Below the pieces are notes generated by a model. That model was not told the origin of the DNA. It saw only the letters and a list, made by a program, of their open reading frames with translations, and did no database searches. A stretch of 64,000 nt of DNA from Clostridia bacterium (lineage in GTDB: Bacteria; Bacillota; Clostridia; Oscillospirales; CAG-272): the NCBI GenBank assembly GCA_017416185.1, contig JAFQDF010000013.1:62001-126000 (forward strand), in the 5' to 3' direction. This document shows, piece by piece, positions 19,007 through 27,145 of the stretch. Positions within the stretch are counted from its first letter, which is position 1. Each line of letters begins with the position of its first letter. Position numbers and translations under genes: made by a program.

Positions 19007-19976
19007 AGGTGAACATTTCCTCCATACCCTTTGTCATAAGTATATCGTCATCGGTGATAAAAAGGGCTTCAAAATCGTATATTCCGCTATTGTAAAATTC
19101 CATTGCCTTATCGTATCCCATTACAAACAGGGCTGTGGACAAAGCATCTCCGAGCACCGCATCCTCGGTATATACCGCAACGCTGTGCAGACCGTTGTTA
19201 ACGGGGTAGCCCGTTTCAGGATCAAAAATATGATGGTATCTCTTACCCTCATATTCAAAATATCTTTCATAGTCCCCCGACACCGAGACAAATCCTCCGT
19301 CGGTTATTATCTTACCGACTATCCCCTCGGTATCAAAGGGATCTTTAATTCCTATCTCCCAGGCACCGCCTTCAGGCTTTTCACCGAATACTCCTATGTT
19401 GCCGCCGAAGGAGACCATGCCGTAAGGTATATTCTCGGAAAGAGTATCGACCACCTTACCTAACGCGTAGCCCTTGGCTATACCGCCGAGATCCACACAG
19501 ACGGCAGTTGACTTGTTTATCATATTCCCCTCAACACTGAGAGCGGTATGATCAACATTTGAACACGCCATAGCCACCTCGGTCTCGGTGGGAAGATATC
19601 CGCCTTCGGTAATATTCCAGAGCTTTGTAAGAGGAAGGACCGTGGGATCATAAGCACCCTCAGTCGCCTGTGCTATATCTATCGCATATTTCATAACATC
19701 AAGAAATTCACTGTCAGCATTATAGGGCTCTGAGGTCGAATTGAATTTACTGACAAAGCTTTCGGTATTATTAGCTGAAAACTTTGACTCAAGCTCATAA
19801 ATATAATATATGGTATCGTTACAGATACCCTCTATGTTTCTCACGTTGGGTGAAACGTTGATATCTATTACCGTGTTCATACAGTATACCTCACGAGTAT
19901 AGTATCCGTCCTGTTTTTTTACACAAGATGTGAAGAACGCAAGAATGCAAAGCATTAAAATAATTATTCTACGCAT
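18996..19976 (-). CDS. apbE: FAD:protein FMN transferase, lipoprotein
   Basis: A 326-residue ApbE. The signal peptide has lipobox FTSC (Cys 18). ApbE domain signatures include the conserved GGIAKGYALGKV, FGGNIGVFGEKPEGG and HHIFDPETGYP. It covalently attaches FMN to Thr residues of respiratory or redox flavoproteins outside the membrane. Upstream in the operon are a Gx transporter-family protein and a NusG_II-domain protein, a trio often found together in Clostridia and linked to Rnf-like or FMN-binding systems; the flavoprotein acceptor is not in this window. It overlaps both neighbours by a few bases. Confidence 0.92.
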   Translation of the reverse strand: MRRIIILMLCILAFFTSCVKKQDGYYTREVYCMNTVIDINVSPNVRNIEGICNDTIYYIYELESKFSANNTESFVSKFNSTSEPYNADSEFLDVMKYAIDIAQATEGAYDPTVLPLTKLWNITEGGYLPTETEVAMACSNVDHTALSVEGNMINKSTAVCVDLGGIAKGYALGKVVDTLSENIPYGMVSFGGNIGVFGEKPEGGAWEIGIKDPFDTEGIVGKIITDGGFVSVSGDYERYFEYEGKRYHHIFDPETGYPVNNGLHSVAVYTEDAVLGDALSTALFVMGYDKAMEFYNSGIYDFEALFITDDDILMTKGMEEMFTYEN

Positions 19977-20475
19977 TTTTAAATAACCTCATGATCGGAG
20001 TAATTACAGCCCCTGTGACAAGTCCGAAAGCTACGGCAAATATAAGCAAAAGGGGCAGATATGAAAATATGGAAAAACTAAAAAGAAGAACTGATCCCGC
20101 AAGACACTGACCGATATTATGCAGCGCCGCGCACAGCACCGATATGCCGTAATAACTGACCTTATCCCCGAAGAATTTACAGAGCCACATTCCGGCATAT
20201 GCAAAAAAACCTCCAAAGAGCGAAAATATAAAGGAGCTTACATTCCCAAACAAAAGAGACGTAAGAGTAATTCTCATCAGGCTGACTATACCCGCATCAA
20301 GGGGGGATACCGCATAAAAGCACAATGTGACCACCACGTTGCAAAGTCCAAGCTTCGCTCCCGGTATGGGGATAACAAGGGACAGCGGTAACACAGCTTC
20401 AAGATAGGAGAGCATCATTGCAACGCCGAGAAGCATTGCATCAAGAGTAAGACGCTTAACCCGCGACGAAGTCAT
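19969..20475 (-). CDS. Gx transporter family / heptaprenyl-diphosphate synthase component I-like membrane protein
   Basis: A 168-residue membrane protein with about five hydrophobic segments and the conserved IPIPGAKLGLCNVV stretch near the N-terminus. It belongs to the Hpre_diP_synt_I family, now usually described as ECF-type S-component-like transporters; the older name is misleading and no prenyl synthase partner is nearby. It has a strong GGAGG ribosome-binding site. Overlaps with both neighbours (20 and 8 bases) point to one transcript with apbE, so a role in flavin or redox-cofactor supply is plausible but unproved. Confidence 0.8.
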   Translation of the reverse strand: MTSSRVKRLTLDAMLLGVAMMLSYLEAVLPLSLVIPIPGAKLGLCNVVVTLCFYAVSPLDAGIVSLMRITLTSLLFGNVSSFIFSLFGGFFAYAGMWLCKFFGDKVSYYGISVLCAALHNIGQCLAGSVLLFSFSIFSYLPLLLIFAVAFGLVTGAVITPIMRLFKNA

Positions 20476-20845
20476 AGCCGTCCTCCTCTCCTATGATACG
20501 AAGGGTAATACCTGACGGAACACAGGCTATAAGCTTTCCCGGCCTGTCTATCCTGCCTGTATGTACGCAAGTCTTATCGGGACAGTCTGAGCTTGCTACG
20601 TAAGCAGATCCATCCTCTATACATACCCTCAATGTATATCCTTTCGACTCAAGGACGATTTCCCTGTTCTCACTTACGGTATATACCATTTTTTCGTTAT
20701 TACAGCTTATCTCAAGTACGGCGGCAGTATCGGAAAGGGACGGAATAAGAAAAAGCAAAAATACGGTAACAGCAAGTAAAATCACACCGGCAATTATTAC
20801 AATATCTCCTGCTTTTATTCTGTCCTTCATACTGTTTTCCACCAT
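20456..20845 (-). CDS. NusG domain II-containing protein
   Basis: A 129-residue protein with one N-terminal membrane segment (IVIIAGVILLAVTVFLLFLIP) and an extracytoplasmic NusG_II-like beta domain that includes SSDCPDKTCVHTGRI and IACVPSGITLRIIGE. The paired cysteines in CPDKTC are typical of this family. An in-frame ATG at codon 6 has a slightly better ribosome-binding context than the first one. It is the first gene of the operon that runs to the MntR-like gene. The function of the family is unknown; it is usually followed by a Gx transporter and apbE, exactly as here. Confidence 0.85.
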   Translation of the reverse strand: MVENSMKDRIKAGDIVIIAGVILLAVTVFLLFLIPSLSDTAAVLEISCNNEKMVYTVSENREIVLESKGYTLRVCIEDGSAYVASSDCPDKTCVHTGRIDRPGKLIACVPSGITLRIIGEEDGYDFVAG

Positions 20846-20863
20846 ACAAACATAGTTAAATAT

Positions 20864-20892
20864 ATTCTATCAAAAAAACCGAAAAATTACAA
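20864..20892 (-). promoter_or_regulatory. Promoter of the NusG_II-to-mntR-like operon
   Basis: On the minus strand, TTGTAA (20887-20892), a 17-base spacer and TAGAAT (20864-20869). No other strong promoter is seen before 9.4 kb, so it may drive all ten genes. Confidence 0.6.
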
Positions 20893-20897
20893 TAGAA

Positions 20898-20930
20898 AAA
20901 AGAAGATTTTCACTCAGAAAATCTTCTTTT
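20898..20930 (-). terminator. Terminator of the SulP transporter gene
   Basis: A perfect 13-base-pair stem, AAAAGAAGATTTT / AAAATCTTCTTTT, around a short loop. It is A/T rich on both flanks, so it could act in both directions. It lies between the SulP stop codon and the next operon's promoter. Confidence 0.75.
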
Positions 20931-20939
20931 ACAGTATGT

Positions 20940-22586
20940 TTATATATTTTTCGCATGTGTCAATGCCGAGGTAATATCAGGCATAAAATTCTGTGCACCT
21001 ATACGCTTGTAAAAGCCTGATTTTTTCATAGCCTTGAGAGGCTGTGAATTCACGTGGGAGAGGATGATCTTAACACCCTTTTCATCGCAGCGGTCGGCTA
21101 AATGCTCAAGGCTGTTCAAAGCCGTTGCATCAATAGCCGTCATTGAACGCATACGGAGAATGAGCACGGTGGTGTATTCTTTAAGATTAACGTCAAGAAG
21201 CTTATCTGCCGCTCCGAAGAACATAGGCCCGTTTACCTCAAACACACGAACGTTATCCGGAACCAAAAGCATGTCGCTATCATCCTCTACGTCGTATTTC
21301 CAGGAGGCAACACCGCTTTCGTCACTGACACGCTTCATAAGAAGCACCGCCGCCAGCACCATACCTACGGCAATTGCTACCACAAGGTCAAATATAACTG
21401 TAAGAAGGAAGGTCACTACAAGCACCAATATATCACTCTTGGGCGCAGTCTTTACGGTATGCACAAACTTTTTCCATTCGCTCATATTATAGGCCACCAT
21501 AAAGAGTATAGCAGCAATAGTAGGCATGGGAATGAGACCCGCAAGAGGCATAAGGAAAAGAAGCACTATAAGCAGTACAACTGCGTGTACCATACCCGCA
21601 ACGGGAGTTCTTCCGCCGTTCTTGGCATTGGCTGCAGTTCTTGCTATTGCGCCTGTGGCAGGTATACCTCCGAAAAGCACAGATGCGATATTTCCCGCAC
21701 CCTGAGCCACAAGCTCTGCATTGGGATTATGCTTTGAGTTCACCATACCGTCGGCAACCACACAGGACAAAAGTGACTCTATCGCCGCCAGTATCGCTAT
21801 GGTAAAGGCATCGGGAACCACGGCAGTTATCTTTGAAAAGCTTATATCCATACCTGCAAGCGCAAATTTCGGCAGACCTGAGGGTATTGTATAAAGCTCC
21901 CCGATAGTAAATACCCCTTCATCCAGTCCGGGAATGAATTTTACCATCAATACACCTGCGATAACGGCAATAAGTGACGGAGGGACTCTCTTTTCAAGCT
22001 TAGGATAAATAATAAGTATAGCAAGACAGACTAATCCTACAAGAAGCGCCTGCCAGCTAAAGCTACCCATAGCGTGGATGTTAGCTTCGATCTTTTCAAC
22101 GGTTTCGACAGGCTTTACTCCATCTGCATACTGCAGTCCGAGAAAATCCTTGACCTGTCCTATAAGGATAGTCACGGCGATTCCTGAGGTAAAGCCGGTG
22201 GTTATGGTGTAAGGTATGTACTTTATAAGCCCACCCAGCTTAAAAACACCCATAAGCACAAGAATGATACCCGCAAGAATAGTGGCAATAACAAGACCGT
22301 CCATGCCCTGGGTGGCAACTATACCTGCAACTATAGACGCAAATGCAGCGGTAGGACCTGCGATCTGCACACGGCTTCCGCCGAGGAAAGATACTATAAA
22401 ACCGGCAAAAATTGCAGTATAAACACCGCAGGCAGGCTCAACGCCCGAGGCAAGGGCCAAAGCTATAGACAAGGGCAGAGCGATGATAGCAACTATCACA
22501 CCGGCTATGATATCCTTGGTCAACTGCGGGCCGGAGTAATTCTTCATAACCGAGAACAACTTGGGTTTAAGATAAAACGACTTCAA
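20940..22586 (-). CDS. SulP family inorganic anion transporter with STAS domain
   Basis: A SulP (SLC26-like) permease of about 548 residues. Ten or more membrane segments fill residues of about 20-430, with the family stretch QIAGPTAAFASIVAGI near residue 80. A C-terminal STAS domain (about 440-545) contains MTAIDATALNSLEHL. Substrate is sulfate, bicarbonate or a related anion and cannot be told from sequence. The frame has an ATG at 22610, but AAAGGAGA lies just after it and is correctly spaced (nine bases) for the TTG at 22586, giving MKSFYLKPKLFS, which I prefer. It is a single-gene unit with its own promoter and terminator. Confidence 0.9.
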   Translation of the reverse strand: MKSFYLKPKLFSVMKNYSGPQLTKDIIAGVIVAIIALPLSIALALASGVEPACGVYTAIFAGFIVSFLGGSRVQIAGPTAAFASIVAGIVATQGMDGLVIATILAGIILVLMGVFKLGGLIKYIPYTITTGFTSGIAVTILIGQVKDFLGLQYADGVKPVETVEKIEANIHAMGSFSWQALLVGLVCLAILIIYPKLEKRVPPSLIAVIAGVLMVKFIPGLDEGVFTIGELYTIPSGLPKFALAGMDISFSKITAVVPDAFTIAILAAIESLLSCVVADGMVNSKHNPNAELVAQGAGNIASVLFGGIPATGAIARTAANAKNGGRTPVAGMVHAVVLLIVLLFLMPLAGLIPMPTIAAILFMVAYNMSEWKKFVHTVKTAPKSDILVLVVTFLLTVIFDLVVAIAVGMVLAAVLLMKRVSDESGVASWKYDVEDDSDMLLVPDNVRVFEVNGPMFFGAADKLLDVNLKEYTTVLILRMRSMTAIDATALNSLEHLADRCDEKGVKIILSHVNSQPLKAMKKSGFYKRIGAQNFMPDITSALTHAKNI

Positions 22587-22626
22587 AACAATCCATCTCC
22601 TTTTATTCATTTAAACAACGCAAGAT

Positions 22627-22655
22627 ATCGTAGCACACTTATTTACCATTGTCAA
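22627..22655 (-). promoter_or_regulatory. Promoter of the SulP transporter gene
   Basis: Minus strand TTGACA (22650-22655), 17-base spacer, TACGAT (22627-22632), about 40 bases upstream of the proposed TTG start. Confidence 0.7.
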
Positions 22656-22697
22656 TAAATCTTTTATAAAAAACTTTAATTTTTCTTCGAAAAAGAC

Positions 22698-22726
22698 TTG
22701 ACAAATGCATTTTATCGTGTTATACT
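22698..22726 (+). promoter_or_regulatory. Promoter of tRNA-Leu
   Basis: TTGACA (22698-22703), 17-base spacer, TATACT (22721-22726), 32 bases before the tRNA 5' end. It is a near-consensus sigma-A promoter as expected for a stable RNA. Confidence 0.85.
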
Positions 22727-22758
22727 AATACCCGCACCGCAAGGGTGCAACTAAATAT

Positions 22759-22843
22759 GCGAGAGTGGCGGAACTGGCAGACGCGCACGTTTGAGGGGCG
22801 TGTGGTTCACACCGTACGGGTTCAAGTCCCGTTTCTCGCACCA
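22759..22843 (+). tRNA. tRNA-Leu (GAG anticodon)
   Basis: A type II tRNA with long variable arm. The acceptor stem GCGAGAG pairs with the 3' TTCTCGC (one G-T pair), and the CCA is encoded. The anticodon stem CACGT/GCGTG closes a seven-base loop TTGAGGG with anticodon GAG at 22793-22795, reading CUC and CUU. The T arm is CGGG-TTCAAGT-CCCG. A promoter lies upstream and a terminator hairpin follows at once. Confidence 0.95.
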
Positions 22844-22844
22844 C

Positions 22845-22881
22845 AGGGATTCTCCATTGGAGAGTCCCTGATTTGTTTTTT
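22845..22881 (+). terminator. Terminator of tRNA-Leu
   Basis: AGGGATTCTCC pairs with GGAGAGTCCCT (one T-G pair), followed by GATTTGTTTTTT. Confidence 0.85.
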
Positions 22882-22901
22882 CGCAAGTTAACTCAAAGCC
22901 A

Positions 22902-22968
22902 AACGCCTATAGCTCCCACAAGGAGTTATAGGCGTTCAGGCTATTGACAGGCAGGATGTCCTGCCTGT
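22902..22968. terminator. Two consecutive hairpins between tRNA-Leu and the amidase
   Basis: The first stem, AACGCCTATAGCTCC with GGAGTTATAGGCGTT (22902-22936), has one mismatched or wobble pair. The second, ACAGGCAGGA-TG-TCCTGCCTGT (22947-22968), is perfect and followed on the plus strand by T-rich sequence. They probably isolate the tRNA from the convergent phage-like cassette. Confidence 0.6.
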
Positions 22969-22970
22969 TT

Positions 22971-23912
22971 TTATTCGTTTATCTGATACTCCAACTTTCC
23001 ATCCGCCTTCAGCGCACGTGCAAGCACTACAAGAGTACGCATCGTACCGTAGGACAGATCAAGATCTCCGGGATTATTGCCGAAGAAATACTTCTTGTCG
23101 TAGAGTGCCTTAATGGGATCGTACGCCCACTCGGGAAGCTCATCCCAATAATGATAAATCTTTTCTTTTTCGGGAATGCTGTTCTTTAATGATTCAACCT
23201 CTTTCTTCAAATTATCAAAAGCTGCCTTTTCTGCTGCTGTCATTTCTTCTTCCTCCTTTTCCTCATTAGTGTTATTCATAATATCCGCAACGTCACGGCG
23301 GACATCTTCCATTGATTTTTCGTATCTGTTAAACCAATGGTATACGTCGCTGTGATTTCCTCCAAGACCAAGCTTGTAGCTGTCCTGGTGACACAGTATT
23401 ACGGGAACGTTTATTCCCGCGTAAGAGACGGTTCCTGTGGGATCAAGTCCGTAAAGCTTGCAGAGATATGCTGTAAGCTCGCAGGCCTCCTTATAGACCG
23501 CATCAAAGTATTCCCTGTCATCAAGAGAATCCTCACAGATCTCAAACTGAATCCAACCGTTGTTGCAGCTGCCTCTGAAGCCGCTGCCACATCCCCACGG
23601 TGCATAATCCCAGGGCATACTCTGAACAGTGGCTATACTTCCGTCCGCCAGCTTGCCTATCCAGGCATTAAGTCCGGCAGTACGGTAAATATGGTTCCAG
23701 TCATTTCCGTTTCTGTTTACTCCTAAAAGCTCAAGCATTTCGGCACGGTCAGAAGCATTATCGCTGGGCTGAACGTAACGGCTCAGCCTCGGATTATTCG
23801 CTCCTGTGGAGTGCCACAGGATACCGCGCACCTTCATTTTGCTTGTACCCTTGTAGCAAGTACTCTGTGTCTGCATACAGACAAGAGGCTTGCTGTTCTG
23901 ATTATATTTCAT
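22971..23912 (-). CDS. Phage-type N-acetylmuramoyl-L-alanine amidase (endolysin)
   Basis: A 313-residue amidase without a signal peptide, as in endolysins that rely on a holin. The N-terminal two-thirds is an Amidase_2/PGRP-like domain with zinc-ligand histidines in GILWHSTGA and VILCHQDSY and the substrate region around HIYRTAGLNAW. After about residue 215 comes a Glu-rich coiled coil, then a short C-terminal domain (DELPEWAYDPIKALYDKKYF) resembling wall-associated modules of clostridial lysins. GGAGGG five bases before the ATG at 23912 decides that start over the one 11 codons earlier. It begins one base after the holin-like gene. Confidence 0.88.
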   Translation of the reverse strand: MKYNQNSKPLVCMQTQSTCYKGTSKMKVRGILWHSTGANNPRLSRYVQPSDNASDRAEMLELLGVNRNGNDWNHIYRTAGLNAWIGKLADGSIATVQSMPWDYAPWGCGSGFRGSCNNGWIQFEICEDSLDDREYFDAVYKEACELTAYLCKLYGLDPTGTVSYAGINVPVILCHQDSYKLGLGGNHSDVYHWFNRYEKSMEDVRRDVADIMNNTNEEKEEEEMTAAEKAAFDNLKKEVESLKNSIPEKEKIYHYWDELPEWAYDPIKALYDKKYFFGNNPGDLDLSYGTMRTLVVLARALKADGKLEYQINE

Positions 23913-23913
23913 A

Positions 23914-24090
23914 TCATCCCTCCTTTTTCTCGTGCTGTGTGCCAAAGTAGAATGCTATTACCGAGGATGTGATTATCATTACGTTATCCGGGGAAATCTC
24001 TCCCTTCAGTCCGAGGACAGCAAAGACCAAAAGTACCACGAAGGTCACTATTGTCTTTACCTTAATCAAATTTGCAAGGTTTTTAAGCAT
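23914..24090 (-). CDS. Small holin-like membrane protein (58 aa)
   Basis: The minus-strand frame starts MLKNLANLIKVKTIV, has a hydrophobic segment (VTFVVLLVFAVLGL), a short polar turn with GEISPDN, then a second hydrophobic segment (VMIITSSVIAFYFG), and a charged tail HEKKEG. This two-pass layout with a charged C-terminus is that of small phage holins. AAGGAGG (around 24096-24101) is well placed. It sits immediately before the amidase, as in phage lysis cassettes. Confidence 0.8.
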   Translation of the reverse strand: MLKNLANLIKVKTIVTFVVLLVFAVLGLKGEISPDNVMIITSSVIAFYFGTQHEKKEG

Positions 24091-24100
24091 TTTTACCTCC

Positions 24101-24382
24101 TTATGTGACTATCTCCCAGGATTGTACCTCACTGTATATTTTATCTATAAAGGAGTTACCCTTGAGAGTTTTATACGCTTCGTAAAGAAGCACAAAATTT
24201 TCGTATTCATACTGCCGTATCTCTTCTTTTTCACGGTTATGATAGTAAATACGCAGCATCTCACTTCTTAACTGGCAAAGCTGCCCCCTTTTTATTTTAT
24301 GATTGTTCACCCACACAGGTGCCATCATACCAAGCAGGGCAAGGATCTCCGCCACGAAGAAGGAAAGTGTTGTTTTATCCAT
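24101..24382 (-). CDS. Phage holin-associated membrane protein (93 aa)
   Basis: One N-terminal membrane segment (FFVAEILALLGMMAPVWV), then a basic helical region including LCQLRSEMLRIYYHN and the ending YENFVLLYEAYKTLKGNSF. This matches a protein family found next to holins and endolysins in many Firmicutes phages, where it is variously labelled holin or hypothetical. Its exact role is unknown. A strong ribosome-binding site (GGAGGG) precedes the ATG. Confidence 0.7.
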   Translation of the reverse strand: MDKTTLSFFVAEILALLGMMAPVWVNNHKIKRGQLCQLRSEMLRIYYHNREKEEIRQYEYENFVLLYEAYKTLKGNSFIDKIYSEVQSWEIVT

Positions 24383-24396
24383 TTTCCCTCCGTTCG

Positions 24397-27006
24397 TCAG
24401 GCAAAGTTTATCTTTCTTGCCAGCTCTTTACCAAGCGCTATATGACATGCTTCATTTGGATGTGTGTTATCATAAAGTACGCTTGTAAGATTATATTTGT
24501 TTATTACCGAGCTGTGTGTCATATCAATGACCTCAACGCCGTAATCTTTGCAAGCAGAAATTTGCCCCGCTACGAAGTCCTCAAGAGTTATTCCGTTCTG
24601 CTCATATCCCAAAGCCCAGTTAGTTTCCTTTGTGCCTCTGTTCTTATTAAAGGGAGTGATAAAGAATATTTTGCAATAGGGATTTTCGGACAGAATTTTA
24701 TCAAAACAAGCTATCATCGCAGTTTTGACATCATCTATTGAGCAGTTATTTTGCCAGTCATTAATACCTACGGCAACTGTAACAAGATCCACCGCAGAGA
24801 AATTATTATTTTCTATAATGTCTTGTATCACATTTCCATCGGTAGGATCTTCTCTTACGAATCCGATACCGGCAACTCCGAGGTTCTTTGATTCTTCCGA
24901 ATAGCCATTATATTTCATAACGTGAGCCACCCATGTTTTAGAAGGTCCGCCTATCAGATATCCGCTTGTTATACTATCACCTATCGCATACCATACTGTA
25001 TCCGATTGAGTAATAGTGGTATTATTACCCGAGGAATTGTAAAGCTCTCCTGTGTTTACAAATTCAATCCGTGTTGTGCCTTCAGTGGTTTCGTTATAAA
25101 CATCAAAAGTAATTACCGCATCCTTAATATCATCCCAGCCTATTTCTGCTGTCGCTATTTGATATTGTAGTTTTACATGAGTTACTCTATTCCACTCTGT
25201 AGGCAACATCGAAGAACTATCACCTTTTACTACTAAATCACTAACAGCTTCACCATTAGCTACTGTAGTATTGGTAGTAGTTAAAATATTTGCGCCAGCG
25301 CGCTGCAAAGCCCCTGTGTCCGCACTTGTATAAAAGAACACTACTTTACTCTGTGTGCCTAATATCGCTGTGCCATTAAATCTGATTTTAAATGTAGAAA
25401 CAACATTTCCATTTTCGTCAACAAACAAGCTTTTGCCATTATCATCGACTACCGATATATGGTCAGTTATAAAAGAACCATTAGAAGAAGATTCCGATCC
25501 GCTGCTTCCCGACAATCTCTTATTTAAATAGGTTGATGCTGTTGCCTCTGTAGGATTAAATAAGTCGGGTGATGTTGTTTCACCTTCCGTTACTACTGTC
25601 CGTGCCTCATAGATATATCCGTTTAATACATATTTCTTTTCGGTATCTGTCATTTCATCAATAGAAGAGACAATAGTATAACCATCATCTACTACAGGCG
25701 CTGATAATTCAGCCTTGATATCAGCTATTTCCTTGGGAGTGAAATAATCAACACCCTTTACAGGTGTATAGCCGTCTTCGCCGTCAAACTCACCGCTCTC
25801 CTTCGCTTCGGCAAGAGCTGTGTTGATGGCGTCTGTAAGTCCTGACATATCCAGCTTGTCTGCCTTAAGCTCACTAACAGACCGACGGATATCCGAATGT
25901 GAGGTCTCGCCGGTGTTGTGTACTGCAATCAACATTGCAGCTTTGGTTTCTGATACACCGCCCAGTTTAGCCAAAGTAGGGATATCCGTAAGCTTAGCAT
26001 AGCCTGTAAGATTTACCTCCTGAGCACCGAGACATTCCCATAAACCGTTTACATATATATATTCGATATACAGATTCTGAGAGCTTTCACCATCTCTCAA
26101 AAGATATATCGTTTCCGTGCTTATATCCTCGGTGGGAAGAGAATCAACAGGTTGTATGGCAAACTTTGGTATGGATGTTATCAGTGCCTTTACCTCATCG
26201 CGTGTATAGGTATCACTCTTGAGATAATAATTGACCAGATCATTAACAGATCTGTCAATAAACCTTCGTTCTGTTTCAAGATAGCTGTCAACTGCAGTCC
26301 TGACAGTATTATCATCAAGTCTGCCTGCTAAAAGGATGGCCTCAGATATACCCGTGAGTGTCCCTTTGTCACTGTTGATACCAAATTCAGCATCATAAAC
26401 ACCGTATTTTCTTAACTGTGCCGACATACTGTCATAATTATAAACAGTATCCTCACCCGCCCAGATAAATCGTACCGTTGTCGCGTTAGTTCCCGTGATA
26501 TATGAGTTTAGCTGATCCGTGTCTGAGAACACCTCAAAGGAAGCTCCGTCAGCTCCGTCCATACCGTTGAATACACCGTTTGAAGCATCCTTCCTGATGT
26601 TTTCTGCGATATCAAGAGTATGACCTGCCATAGCTTTCAGCTGTTCGATTTCAGTTGCGGTGGGTACAGAGGCATTATCCGCCTCAAGCACAGGTCCCGG
26701 GCACACCGATACCTTTACCTGCTCTGTAGTAATACGCACAGACGAATCGCTTTTTTTCGTACCTATAAGAGACACAAAAAATTCGCCTGCACCTAACACC
26801 TCATAGGGTACAGTACAACAACCGTTACCCTCAAGAACAACGTGATAGGTACTTACTTTTTTGCAAAAGCAAGCCGTTATTATATAATTCTCCCATACAG
26901 GATCTGTTTTAAACTCAGCTTTCAGGTACTTCTGTCCGTTTGCCGCTATTTTAAAGTCGTCGCAGCGTATCAACGACTGACCATTGGTTCTGAATTTTAT
27001 ATTCAT
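24397..27006 (-). CDS. Phage tail/baseplate-like protein with C-terminal SGNH hydrolase domain
   Basis: An 869-residue protein. The first 110 residues resemble the BppU-type N-terminal domain of phage baseplate upper proteins. A long middle part has a short collagen-like GMDGADGAS patch, helical segments and an EDGYTPVKGVDYFT motif typical of phage tail fibres. The last 200 residues are an SGNH/GDSL hydrolase with IGDSITSG, AVGINDW and DNTHPNE supplying Ser, Asn, Asp and His. Such domains on tail proteins deacetylate capsule or wall polymers during adsorption. It has AGGAGG six bases upstream and begins the cassette; no other tail or capsid genes lie upstream. Confidence 0.8.
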   Translation of the reverse strand: MNIKFRTNGQSLIRCDDFKIAANGQKYLKAEFKTDPVWENYIITACFCKKVSTYHVVLEGNGCCTVPYEVLGAGEFFVSLIGTKKSDSSVRITTEQVKVSVCPGPVLEADNASVPTATEIEQLKAMAGHTLDIAENIRKDASNGVFNGMDGADGASFEVFSDTDQLNSYITGTNATTVRFIWAGEDTVYNYDSMSAQLRKYGVYDAEFGINSDKGTLTGISEAILLAGRLDDNTVRTAVDSYLETERRFIDRSVNDLVNYYLKSDTYTRDEVKALITSIPKFAIQPVDSLPTEDISTETIYLLRDGESSQNLYIEYIYVNGLWECLGAQEVNLTGYAKLTDIPTLAKLGGVSETKAAMLIAVHNTGETSHSDIRRSVSELKADKLDMSGLTDAINTALAEAKESGEFDGEDGYTPVKGVDYFTPKEIADIKAELSAPVVDDGYTIVSSIDEMTDTEKKYVLNGYIYEARTVVTEGETTSPDLFNPTEATASTYLNKRLSGSSGSESSSNGSFITDHISVVDDNGKSLFVDENGNVVSTFKIRFNGTAILGTQSKVVFFYTSADTGALQRAGANILTTTNTTVANGEAVSDLVVKGDSSSMLPTEWNRVTHVKLQYQIATAEIGWDDIKDAVITFDVYNETTEGTTRIEFVNTGELYNSSGNNTTITQSDTVWYAIGDSITSGYLIGGPSKTWVAHVMKYNGYSEESKNLGVAGIGFVREDPTDGNVIQDIIENNNFSAVDLVTVAVGINDWQNNCSIDDVKTAMIACFDKILSENPYCKIFFITPFNKNRGTKETNWALGYEQNGITLEDFVAGQISACKDYGVEVIDMTHSSVINKYNLTSVLYDNTHPNEACHIALGKELARKINFA

Positions 27007-27089
27007 TTCATACCTCCTTTTTTCTATATCATACCATACCTGTTTTCACGGCGGTAGGGTACCACCCCCCACTTTTTTCATATATGATA

Positions 27090-27118
27090 TTGAAAAATAC
27101 AGAAAAAAGATATATAAT
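27090..27118 (+). promoter_or_regulatory. Promoter of the metallophosphoesterase gene
   Basis: TTGAAA (27090-27095), 17-base spacer, TATAAT (27113-27118), 27 bases before the start codon. The 139-base intergenic region must also hold the promoter of the divergent phage-like cassette. I see only weak candidates for it, and a GGGTGGTACCC-type palindrome near 27052-27065. Confidence 0.8.
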
Positions 27119-27145
27119 CATATCAATGAATTAAGGAGATGTTAT

